Shown here one piece after another: positions 15,098 to 21,416 of a stretch of 21,416 bases of DNA (positions within the stretch are counted from its first letter, which is position 1; each line of letters starts with the position of its first letter). The position numbers and the translations under genes are program-made. Under the pieces are notes generated by a model. That model saw nothing but the letters and a program-made list of their open reading frames with translations, was not told the DNA's origin and did not search any database. Origin of the DNA: a virus; IMG/VR virus record IMGVR_UViG_3300037843_000174, positions 1-21,416 of that record; one strand, written 5' to 3'.

Positions 15098-15478
15098 GTG
15101 CGTTTTGAACCGCCCTTAGACAGCGTGATCGTTGAGCGTGAGCTTGTACACAAGAGTCCCGAAGGCATCACGTACCCGCAACCGCTTGTCCAGTGGTACG
15201 GCCGCATCGTCGCCGCTGGACCGGGGATGCTTCGGACGATGCAAGCAGTGGTACGTTTAATCGACCCGCCAGGCTGCGATCTTGACCGTTTCCCCATGCA
15301 GTACAAGGTGGGCGACCTGGTTATCTGCCCGCCCGGCATGACGGCGTTTCCAGAGGAGATTCCGGTCCCGAAGTCCGGCAACACCCGCCTGTTCGTGTGC
15401 AGTGAGCGGCAGTTGCTTGCCAAGGTCATCTTTGAGGACGGAGATAAGCAACCAGCCAGCAACGGAAAGGCGGGGTAG
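15098..15478 (+). CDS. GroES-like co-chaperonin
   Basis: The 126-aa product starts at a GTG at 15098 behind AAAGGAAA. It has the order of a GroES chain: PLDSVIVERE at the N-terminus, a middle loop (SPEGITYPQP), GRIVAAGPG near residue 40, YKVGDLVICPPG near residue 70, and a final beta strand LFVCSERQLLAKV. GroES caps GroEL for protein folding in the cytoplasm. Phage T4 gp31 is a GroES replacement needed to fold the capsid protein. Location between portal and capsid genes fits the same job here. It is longer than bacterial GroES (about 95 aa), with extra residues at the C-terminus and in the middle. Confidence 0.78.
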   Translation: MRFEPPLDSVIVERELVHKSPEGITYPQPLVQWYGRIVAAGPGMLRTMQAVVRLIDPPGCDLDRFPMQYKVGDLVICPPGMTAFPEEIPVPKSGNTRLFVCSERQLLAKVIFEDGDKQPASNGKAG

Positions 15479-15530
15479 GCTGTGAGTGTGGCGTCCCCAT
15501 TGAGCAGATTCACCCGGAGGTCAAGGAGTA

Positions 15531-15932
15531 ATGGCGAAGAATCGAATGGAAGAACTTCTCTCACGGCCATTGCGCACCGCCGACGAATTGCATGCCGCCG
15601 AGGCAGGCGAACAGTCTGGCGGCGTGCCGTGGGCTGAACCATCGGAACAAGAGGGGCAGACTCCCAATCCGACTCCGCTACGGGAATCTGAAGACCGGCT
15701 ATACCGTTTCCCAGAGCCGCCAGCGGCAATCACGCCTATCCTGTCCACGAACAACCGCGAGAAGTTGGAACGTGCCAAGGCTCATATTGAGAAGCTATTT
15801 CTACTCGCGGCGGCAGGATTGATTGAAGGCGTTCACTTCTATGGCAAGACGAGTATTGAAGTGTCTTGGCAGGATGGTTCCGCCCAGCAGATAAGCACGT
15901 CAATCTCTGCCAAGGACCAAATGCTGCAATAG
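15531..15932 (+). CDS. Hypothetical protein
   Basis: This 133-aa protein starts at the ATG at 15531 behind GGAGG and AAGGAG. The N-terminal half is polar and probably disordered (Glu, Pro, Gly and Ser rich). The C-terminal half has a helix (NREKLERAKAHIEKLFLLAAA) and a short beta-rich part (VHFYGKTSIEVSWQDGSAQQ). I recognise no family. It ends 60 bases upstream of the second CRISPR-like repeat. A head or DNA-accessory role is only a guess from location. Confidence 0.65.
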   Translation: MAKNRMEELLSRPLRTADELHAAEAGEQSGGVPWAEPSEQEGQTPNPTPLRESEDRLYRFPEPPAAITPILSTNNREKLERAKAHIEKLFLLAAAGLIEGVHFYGKTSIEVSWQDGSAQQISTSISAKDQMLQ

Positions 15933-15991
15933 CGAACAATGGCCAATGACCTAGTTCTATCGAAGATCAATTCTGCCCGTGGTGTTCTTGC

Positions 15992-16023
15992 GTCGCCCGT
16001 CGTGTGCGGGCGTGGATTGAAAC
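15992..16023 (+). repeat. Solitary type I-C CRISPR-like repeat unit, copy 2
   Basis: The unit is GT, arm CGCCCGT, loop CGTGT, arm GCGGGCG, tail TGGATTGAAAC, again 32 bases. It differs from copy 1 at two positions, both C to T: the last base of the 5' arm, which becomes a G-U wobble so the stem survives, and one loop base. The 11-base handle is identical. No array neighbour exists. It stands 14 bases before the ATG of the sigma factor gene, so its hairpin would lie in that gene's leader and could affect its translation. Confidence 0.9.
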
Positions 16024-16037
16024 AATAAGGGGACAGG

Positions 16038-16718
16038 ATGCCCACAGCTACACGGAATATCGACACGGAAGCCTCACTTTGGCGGGCCTATTGGCATGGA
16101 CGCTGCGATGATGCGTTCAATAGGCTCGTCAACTTCTATCTGCCGTGGGTGAAGCAACTAGCCTTCAATCAGGCCGCCAAGTTGCCTGATAGCGTCGATT
16201 GGCAAGACCTGTTTCAAGACGGCTCGATAGCCCTATTGGATTGCATCCGACGATTCGACAAGCGGCGTGGCTTGAAGTTTAAGACGTTCGCCATGCGACG
16301 GATCGCAGGGTCGTTCTCTGACGGGCTGCGAAATATGGATTGGGTTCCTAGACTCGTCCGACAACGGAAAGAACCCGTCGTTGTCATGCGTCAGGAGAAG
16401 ATTCTCTACAACGAAAACGCCGACGAGAAACAGGATGCTTCCCACCCAAAAGTATACGACCGCAAGACAATGGAGTTACGGGACGAAGTGCGGCGTGCCT
16501 TGCGTGGATTGCGAAAGAACCAGCGATTATCCGTGATTCTCTACTTTTTGGAAGGTCTAAGCATGAAGGAAGCCGCGGAATCCATCGGCGTTTCCGAGTC
16601 CAGAGTCAGCCAGATAATCAGTGAAACCATCGTATTTATCCGTTCCAGGGAGAGAATTTCCGTCCAAGACCACGGAAATATAGGGAATCATCGAAAATCT
16701 GCTATTGCGATTCCATGA
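16038..16718 (+). CDS. Phage-encoded sigma-28-like (FliA/WhiG type) sigma factor
   Basis: This 226-aa protein starts at the ATG at 16038. The leader GGGGACAGG is close to the start. Region 2 (about residues 10-105) follows the FliA/SigB type: LWRAYWHGRCDDAF, LVNFYLPWVKQLA, LPDSVDWQDLFQDGSIALLD, RFDKRRGLKFKTFAMRRI and DWVPRLVRQR (separate fragments). Region 4 (about residues 155-210) has LRKNQRLSVILYFLEGLSMK and the recognition helix ESIGVSESRVSQI. The stretch between is short and polar, so region 3 seems missing. It would redirect host RNA polymerase to phage promoters, probably late ones. Its gene is the only clear transcription regulator among the head genes. It is preceded by a CRISPR-like repeat and followed by a terminator. 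Confidence 0.88.
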   Translation: MPTATRNIDTEASLWRAYWHGRCDDAFNRLVNFYLPWVKQLAFNQAAKLPDSVDWQDLFQDGSIALLDCIRRFDKRRGLKFKTFAMRRIAGSFSDGLRNMDWVPRLVRQRKEPVVVMRQEKILYNENADEKQDASHPKVYDRKTMELRDEVRRALRGLRKNQRLSVILYFLEGLSMKEAAESIGVSESRVSQIISETIVFIRSRERISVQDHGNIGNHRKSAIAIP

Positions 16719-16733
16719 GAATTGCCGTAGTAT
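16705..16733 (+). promoter_or_regulatory. Weak sigma70-like promoter candidate
   Basis: TTGCGA (16705-16710) and TAGTAT (16728-16733) have a 17-base spacer, each matching four of six consensus bases. It overlaps the end of the sigma factor gene and would start RNA about 25-30 bases ahead of the terminator at 16769, giving a possible attenuated leader for the head genes. Chance occurrence is quite possible. Confidence 0.25.
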
Positions 16734-16768
16734 AGAAGAGAACGTGAGGTACTTGGCAACGACCAACG

Positions 16769-16796
16769 GCCCCGCGAACCACCCGGTTTGCGGGGC
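16769..16796 (+). terminator. Rho-independent terminator after the sigma factor gene
   Basis: A 12-bp GC-rich stem (arms 16769-16780 and 16785-16796, with one G-U pair), a 4-base loop ACCC and a U-rich tail TATTTTCGTTT form a classical intrinsic terminator. It lies 50 bases after the sigma factor stop and 23 bases before the next gene. It therefore separates the portal/sigma unit from the capsid genes, which then need their own promoter or readthrough. Confidence 0.88.
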
Positions 16797-16819
16797 TATT
16801 TTCGTTTAGGGGCCGAATT

Positions 16820-18367
16820 ATGCCTTGGTCTGCTAAAGATGCTGAGGAAAAGACTTCCAAAGCCGACACCCCAGCCAAGAAGAAAAAGTGGTCGGAAATC
16901 GCCAATGAAGCCCGCAGGAAGGCCATTGCGGACGGAAAGAGCGAATCGGAAGCTGACGCATCGGCAATCAAGATAGCGAACGCAGCGGTAGGGAACATGA
17001 AGGAATCCGATCAATCCGGTAACGGCAGGCTCCAGGAATCAACCATCTGGCAGTCCAAGCCGGTTGAAGTCGTCACCGAAGACAACGGCGAAACGACCGT
17101 CTTAAAGGACGTGCTGATCCTCGGCAAGACCAGCCGCAACCGCGTCGATTATCTGGACGAGGCATTGCAAACCGGCCACAGGCTGTTTGAGAGTTGCAAT
17201 TCCTTCGCCGGTCACGACCGCGATGGTCGGGGGCAAGGAGTCCGCGATAACATTGGCGTCATGCGAAACCCGCGTGTAGCATCCGATGGAATCCACGCCG
17301 ATCATGCCATGCCGACAGCGGATCCTCTCACGCCGAAACTCGTTTGGCGGGCCAAGCATGCGCCGAAGAATATCGGCTACTCACCCGATTTCGATTGTCA
17401 TTGGAACCTTGATTCCAAGGGCCGTAAGCAGGTCTACCGTATCGACCGTGTTCTATCCGCAGATGTGGTTATGCGACCCGGAACAACCAACGGCATGAAA
17501 GAGGACGAGGAATCCATTCCCACCGACCAGCAGCCGCTTGCGGAATCGGTCCTGTCTGCCGGCGACAATCTCCGTTCCATCATGCTTGCGGACGGCACGC
17601 TCGAAGAGAAACGCGGCAGGCTCTTGGAAGCGGTACTCGACCTTCACGGAGAATTGATTGAAGGCGAGATTGCCGACGAACTCGCCAAGGATGCGCCGCG
17701 TCGACGAATGCGGGAAGTTGCTGACGTTGCCTCACGCAAGCTAGATGAAGCCATGTGGGACAGCAGTAAGTACCCGCAGCACCATGCCAAGCGGAACCGG
17801 CAAATCGCCGTTCTCAAGGATCATCTCAAGGAACTTTCGTCCATCGAATGTAACTGCCCCGACTGTTGCGGCGGCAAACCCAAACTCACAGAGGAGACTT
17901 CCGATATGGAATTCAAAGACATCACGGTCGAAACACTGACCAAAGAACGACCCGATCTTGTCGCCAAGCTCACCGGGACCGACGAACACGGCCGCTTGAC
18001 CGAAGAGGTCAAGACGACCAAGGCCCAACTCGAAGCGGCACAGGCGGAAGTGACCAGACTTCAAGGACTCGAAGCCGGTCGCCTCAAGGAAGCGGAAATC
18101 GCCGCCGAACTCAAGACCGCAGGCATCGACGCCACGACCGCCTCGACGGCACCGGCCACGAAGGGCCTCTTCGGCCGCTTGCGGGAGCAGTTGCTTTCCG
18201 CAGCCGACAAGACCATTCGGGCCGCGATCATCCAGGACTACAAGCCGGCGTTCAGCGGCCGTGTCCAAGAGGCAAGGATGCCTGGCCCAATGGAGGAGCT
18301 ACGCGATCCGAACGCCGGCCAGCGCGGCACGCTCGCACCCGAAGCGAAGAAGAAGTATTTCGGGTAA
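16820..18367 (+). CDS. ChaB-like / head maturation protease / scaffold fusion
   Basis: This 515-aa protein starts at the ATG at 16820 behind AGGGG. Three parts can be seen. Residues 1-58 (MPWSAKDAEEKT, KKKKWSEIANEARRKA, ASAIKIANAAV) are the ChaB-like segment often fused to phage capsid assembly proteins. Residues about 78-225 resemble a head maturation protease: NIGYSPDFDCHW then RIDRVLSADVVMRPGTT, near the usual end of this domain. Residues about 370-515 include a coiled coil (EEVKTTKAQLEAAQAEVTRL) as in internal scaffolds. In HK97-type phages the scaffold directs prohead assembly and the protease then digests it. I cannot identify the catalytic residues with confidence. Position ahead of the capsid gene supports the call. 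Confidence 0.75.
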   Translation: MPWSAKDAEEKTSKADTPAKKKKWSEIANEARRKAIADGKSESEADASAIKIANAAVGNMKESDQSGNGRLQESTIWQSKPVEVVTEDNGETTVLKDVLILGKTSRNRVDYLDEALQTGHRLFESCNSFAGHDRDGRGQGVRDNIGVMRNPRVASDGIHADHAMPTADPLTPKLVWRAKHAPKNIGYSPDFDCHWNLDSKGRKQVYRIDRVLSADVVMRPGTTNGMKEDEESIPTDQQPLAESVLSAGDNLRSIMLADGTLEEKRGRLLEAVLDLHGELIEGEIADELAKDAPRRRMREVADVASRKLDEAMWDSSKYPQHHAKRNRQIAVLKDHLKELSSIECNCPDCCGGKPKLTEETSDMEFKDITVETLTKERPDLVAKLTGTDEHGRLTEEVKTTKAQLEAAQAEVTRLQGLEAGRLKEAEIAAELKTAGIDATTASTAPATKGLFGRLREQLLSAADKTIRAAIIQDYKPAFSGRVQEARMPGPMEELRDPNAGQRGTLAPEAKKKYFG

Positions 18368-18418
18368 TCCGGCTGCAAACCCGACAACAAATCAATCCAC
18401 ACTTTTGGAGAAATAACC

Positions 18419-19864
18419 ATGTCGAACCAGTTCAGGTATATGAAGGGCGACACGAAAAGTGAAATCTTTCGTTGCCCGCCCAAATCCGTCATGCAGGGCA
18501 CGCAGGCCGTTCCGTTCCTTGGAAGCACAACCGTCGTGTTCTGCATCCGACGCGGCGAATTGCTTTTCCTCGACCTCATCAGCGGCTGCGTCTACCCGGC
18601 GTGGCTCTTGTCCTACACCGGAAACAGCGTGGGGGCCACGACCGCAGCCGGTTGGCAATCCGCTTTCGCCGCCGTCTTCGTCGGCGTGGCGGAAGAGAAG
18701 GTCGGGCTTGCCCCCGGCGAATTCTCTCCGAACCCGAGCCTGATGTATCAGGACGCCATCAAGGTTGCGACGGCCGGCGTGTGGGAGTACGATTGCCCGA
18801 ACCAGATTTTCCCGAGCTTCGTCACTCCCCTGGGAATCGCGGCCAATGCCAACGGAATCTGCAATTCGCAGTACGTCAATGCCACGTCCACTGTCAACGA
18901 CGCCCAGACGGTCGATGCACTCTACGGGGCGAACACGACAACCACCAACACGGTCGCGGCCACAGTCACGACCATCCCTGTCGCAAGCGGGGCGGGAATC
19001 GCCAACGGCAGCGTGATCGAGGTTTCGACCACCGGAAGCGCGGCAACGACCGTTACAGCAAACGTCAACACTGTCATTCCGGCCAGCGGAACCGGCGTGG
19101 CAGGCACGTCCATAGGAAGCGCCTTCATCCCGATTCTCACCGGAACCGGCATCGGACCTGGAACGACCTTGACCGTTGCGACCACCACTCCGGCAGGAGT
19201 GGAGGAAGTCTATGTCACGGCCGTTTCCGGCGTCCTTGCCAGCACTACGCTCGAATACGCGATCAGCGCAAGTCAGACGACGCTCAGCGTTACCAGCATC
19301 CCATCTGGCTTGGCCATTGGTTGTGCATTGCTGATCGGCACCGAATTGATGGTCGTCACTGGGTTCAATCCGGCCGCACAGCCGTATCCGACAATCACAG
19401 TCGGAACCAGAGGATCGGCCGGAACCGCGCAGGGCTTTGGAAGCACCGCAGCTACAGCCGCAGCGGCCGCCGCCGTCACCGTCTATCCGGTTCTTACCGT
19501 TATCCGTGGTTACAACCAAACCACGGCTGGCACGATTGCGGCTTCCGCGCCGGTTACGCCAGTCTCCACGCCTCCTGAGCAGATGCTCGTCACGGCCGGC
19601 GGCGGAACAACGAGTCTGACCGTCACCCGTGGATGGAACAACACGGGAACCTACGGCGGCGGGTCCGGGATCGTCGGAACTGGCTACGCCATCGCAAACG
19701 GGGCCATCGTCACGGCAATGAGCACGAACATGCTCCAGCGGATCGGCGTTGTCAATCCCTCTTGGGGAATGAACCGCCAAGTGGAAAACGGCCAGCAACA
19801 GAACCGGGTGTGCATCACCATCAAGCCGACGATCATCGAAGGCGGCATCCCCGTTTCGGCCTAA
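18419..19864 (+). CDS. Putative virion (decoration-like) protein with internal repeats
   Basis: This 481-aa protein starts at the ATG at 18419 behind TTGGAGAAA. The ends are ordinary (residues 1-165 and about 440-481), and the middle is very rich in Thr, Ala, Gly and Val with predicted beta strands. Within it, ELMVVTG then TITVGTRGSAGT, and later EQMLVTA then SLTVTRGWNNT, are two copies of a motif E-x-M-x-V-T followed by T-V-(x)-T-R-G; a third related stretch is TTIPVASGAGIANGSVIEV. Similar repeats are seen in phage surface proteins. The gene lies between scaffold and capsid genes, so a head decoration or adhesion role is likely but not proven. Confidence 0.7.
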   Translation: MSNQFRYMKGDTKSEIFRCPPKSVMQGTQAVPFLGSTTVVFCIRRGELLFLDLISGCVYPAWLLSYTGNSVGATTAAGWQSAFAAVFVGVAEEKVGLAPGEFSPNPSLMYQDAIKVATAGVWEYDCPNQIFPSFVTPLGIAANANGICNSQYVNATSTVNDAQTVDALYGANTTTTNTVAATVTTIPVASGAGIANGSVIEVSTTGSAATTVTANVNTVIPASGTGVAGTSIGSAFIPILTGTGIGPGTTLTVATTTPAGVEEVYVTAVSGVLASTTLEYAISASQTTLSVTSIPSGLAIGCALLIGTELMVVTGFNPAAQPYPTITVGTRGSAGTAQGFGSTAATAAAAAAVTVYPVLTVIRGYNQTTAGTIAASAPVTPVSTPPEQMLVTAGGGTTSLTVTRGWNNTGTYGGGSGIVGTGYAIANGAIVTAMSTNMLQRIGVVNPSWGMNRQVENGQQQNRVCITIKPTIIEGGIPVSA

Positions 19865-19901
19865 CCAAACCATTTCACTCTTTCACAGAGGACAAACGAA
19901 C

Positions 19902-20363
19902 ATGAAAAACTTTCTCCGCTTCGTCATTCCGTCGATGCTCATCCTCGGCGGGATCATCGCTTTCGCAATCGCCGCGAACACGGCAACGAACGTGCAAACG
20001 TGGCACAACGCGGCAGGCACGGCCGTTGCAGGAGTCGATACCAACGGCTCATACAACTGCAATGCCGCTATCTCCACCAGCACGTCGGCATCGTCTAGCC
20101 CAACGATCAGTAACAACGGCACGATCACCTTTGCAGAGCCTTTCGACGGGACGTACTACAAGAAGGCCATCATCGGATGTACGACAGTTATAACGTCGGC
20201 AACAACAACCTTCACGTTCCCTGTTGCATTCACCTACACGCCGATCCTGACTAGCGGAACGTCCGCCGGCCAATTCGGGACATTGACGCCGAGCACCACT
20301 AGCGTCACAATGGCATCGACAACTGCATCGACGACCGGCGTTATCGTAGTTGAAGGGCAATAA
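19902..20363 (+). CDS. Putative beta-rich virion surface protein with N-terminal hydrophobic segment
   Basis: This 153-aa protein starts at the ATG at 19902 behind GAGGAC. Residues 1-25 are a signal peptide or membrane anchor (KNFLRF then a hydrophobic run to AIAA). Residues 30-55 (VQTWHNAAGTAVAGVDTNGSY) resemble the Trp-x-Asn-x-x-Gly opening repeat of phage fibre-like proteins. The remainder is Thr/Ser-rich and beta (TTTFTFPVAFTYTPIL, TTGVIVVEG at the end). Export would be unusual for a head protein; it might be membrane-attached during assembly or the segment may be cleaved. Role unknown beyond probable virion surface. Confidence 0.6.
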   Translation: MKNFLRFVIPSMLILGGIIAFAIAANTATNVQTWHNAAGTAVAGVDTNGSYNCNAAISTSTSASSSPTISNNGTITFAEPFDGTYYKKAIIGCTTVITSATTTFTFPVAFTYTPILTSGTSAGQFGTLTPSTTSVTMASTTASTTGVIVVEGQ

Positions 20364-20410
20364 CGCCGCAACTCACACCGAACACTAAACCTGAACTCAG
20401 GAGAATACAC

Positions 20411-21416
20411 ATGAAACCCGCAATCGACATCGGCCGCATGTTCCGCATGGCCGTCCAACAGGAAGCGGCGGAACGCGGATACCGCGGCCGGTTGAGCGAA
20501 GAGTTTATCGAGGAAACGGAAACCTTTCACGGCTTCCGCGAAAACTCTCTCGCCTTGAACCGGCACCAGCACCAGAACATTCGCATTCCCGGCAAGTCGC
20601 CCCAAGTCCTCTTGGAGGATATGGGTGGCGTCAGCATCCGCGAGATCGCAGAAGAGACGATCTTGGAACGCGACGGTAGCCCGATCGGACGCAGCCGCGT
20701 CCTCGAACTGTTCCACCCGGCGGACCAGACTCGCCTCTTGGAACGCGAGATCGAACGATCCATGCTCGCCGGCCGGTTGCGTGAAGCCGGGGCGGAAACG
20801 ACCGCAATGGACTTCACGATGTTCCAAATGCTCGTCGGCCAACTGCTCATCAATTCGACCCTCAAGGGATTCGAGCACGAGGACTTCATTCTGTCCAAGG
20901 CAGCCGGCATCTACCCCACGGAGTTTGTCACCGGCGAAGTCGTTCCCGGCATTTCGACGCCGCTCGTCAAGGACACGATGGGGCCAACTCCCGGTCAGAC
21001 CGGGCCCGTGAAGAATACGCTGCTCCATAAGCCTGGCGAGACGTACCGGCAGGCATCGGCTGCGGAGAACTACATCCGCTTGCCGGCCACCGAGGAACAC
21101 GGCCTCATCATCGGACTCGACAAGACGGCCGTGTATGCAGACCGCACGGGCATGGTCTCCAAGATCGCGGGCGACATCGGGGAGGAACTGGCAGCCGAGA
21201 AGGAGATCAACGGCCTCGACATGCTCATCGGCGTTACGAATCTGATTGCACCGTACACCGAGAAGTATGCGTGGGACGACGCGGACATCTCCATCGACCC
21301 GTATCAGGCGGGCAACACGGCGTTGAACAATGGTACGGGACAGTTGGCGAAGACCTACCCAAATCGCCCATTCCCATTCGTCAACGAAGTGGACAACAAC
21401 GCCCTGAACAACTGGC
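20411..21416 (+). CDS. Probable HK97-fold major capsid protein, 3'-truncated by window edge
   Basis: The frame runs from the ATG at 20411 (CAGGAG upstream) to the last base of the window without a stop; 335 residues are visible. The N-terminal 130 residues are charged and helical (several Glu/Arg-rich stretches), like a delta-domain or N-arm that is removed on maturation. The later part includes EDFILSKAAGIYPTEFV, a long loop with TPGQTGPVKNT, and helices such as KIAGDIGEELAAEKEIN, which fit a spine-helix region. Order after the scaffold/protease and decoration-like genes, plus length, make the major capsid protein the best call. No signature motif proves it. Confidence 0.72.
   Translation, partial: MKPAIDIGRMFRMAVQQEAAERGYRGRLSEEFIEETETFHGFRENSLALNRHQHQNIRIPGKSPQVLLEDMGGVSIREIAEETILERDGSPIGRSRVLELFHPADQTRLLEREIERSMLAGRLREAGAETTAMDFTMFQMLVGQLLINSTLKGFEHEDFILSKAAGIYPTEFVTGEVVPGISTPLVKDTMGPTPGQTGPVKNTLLHKPGETYRQASAAENYIRLPATEEHGLIIGLDKTAVYADRTGMVSKIAGDIGEELAAEKEINGLDMLIGVTNLIAPYTEKYAWDDADISIDPYQAGNTALNNGTGQLAKTYPNRPFPFVNEVDNNALNNW

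Noticed and set aside
15939-16028. A 29-codon frame running through CRISPR-like repeat copy 2
   Set aside because: It is very short, has no Shine-Dalgarno and its end is fixed by the repeat sequence; copy 1 has no equivalent frame, so the repeat is better explained as RNA.
16495-16520. GCGTGGATTG followed by CGAAAG as a third repeat copy
   Set aside because: Only part of the tail matches, there is no hairpin before it, and it lies inside the region 4 coding part of the sigma factor.
18472-19578. Second plus-strand frame overlapping the same gene
   Set aside because: An Arg/His-rich shadow with no start signal, caused by codon bias of the true gene.
18900-19800. Variable repeat of a diversity-generating retroelement in the Thr/Asn-rich protein
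   Set aside because: No reverse transcriptase gene or template repeat is visible in the window.
18392-19873. Long open frame on the minus strand opposite the decoration-like gene
   Set aside because: The product is rich in Arg, Gly, Asp and Cys without any fold signal, which is the usual result of reading a GC-rich, Thr/Ala-rich gene in antisense; the plus-strand frame has a Shine-Dalgarno and operon fit.
1-21416. tRNA or rRNA genes
   Set aside because: I saw no cloverleaf with a conserved T-loop or any rRNA-like segment; the intergenic gaps are too short for most such genes.

Overview
The window is a contiguous piece of a tailed double-stranded DNA phage or prophage. Every supported gene lies on the + strand. 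Many neighbours overlap by the ATGA/GTGA (or TAATG) arrangement that suggests translational coupling. The late region follows the order of an HK97-type phage: small terminase, large terminase, portal, ChaB-like/protease/scaffold protein, decoration-like proteins and a major capsid protein cut by the window end. The host is not named by the sequence. GC-rich codon use, a papain-family protease with a signal peptide and a small Cys-rich secreted protein remind me of planctomycete-type genomes, but that is a weak inference.

Layout. (1) 1-7401, early or metabolic region: a 5'-truncated unknown gene, an HNH-like protein among several small Cys-pair proteins, a very large SNF2-type helicase/beta-class DNA methyltransferase fusion split by a homing-endonuclease intein, an Rmf-like protein, an unknown 204-aa protein, a MerR/excisionase-type HTH protein, a DUF3310 protein and the flavin-dependent thymidylate synthase ThyX. 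(2) 7402-9162: a near-consensus sigma70 promoter drives two exported proteins, one of them a papain-like protease with its catalytic residues intact. (3) 9229-10302: a probable lysis cassette with a permuted NlpC/P60-like hydrolase and two small membrane proteins. (4) 10299-12306: terminase. (5) 12392-16718: portal with a C-terminal HExxE-type extension, a mini GIY-YIG protein, a GroES-like co-chaperonin and a sigma-28-like sigma factor followed by a strong intrinsic terminator. (6) 16820-21416: capsid morphogenesis genes.

The most interesting signal is non-coding. Two solitary 32-nt sequences (12314-12345 and 15992-16023) have the full architecture of a type I-C CRISPR repeat: a 2-nt lead, a 7-bp hairpin and the 11-nt handle TGGATTGAAAC. 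Neither has a second repeat nearby and there are no cas genes. Their two differences leave the stem foldable. Each sits in the short leader of a phage gene (portal; sigma factor). They look like phage-borne solitary repeat units of the kind known to give RNA-based anti-CRISPRs, or sites by which a host Cas5d would cut phage mRNA. No gap without a gene exceeds about 105 bases.
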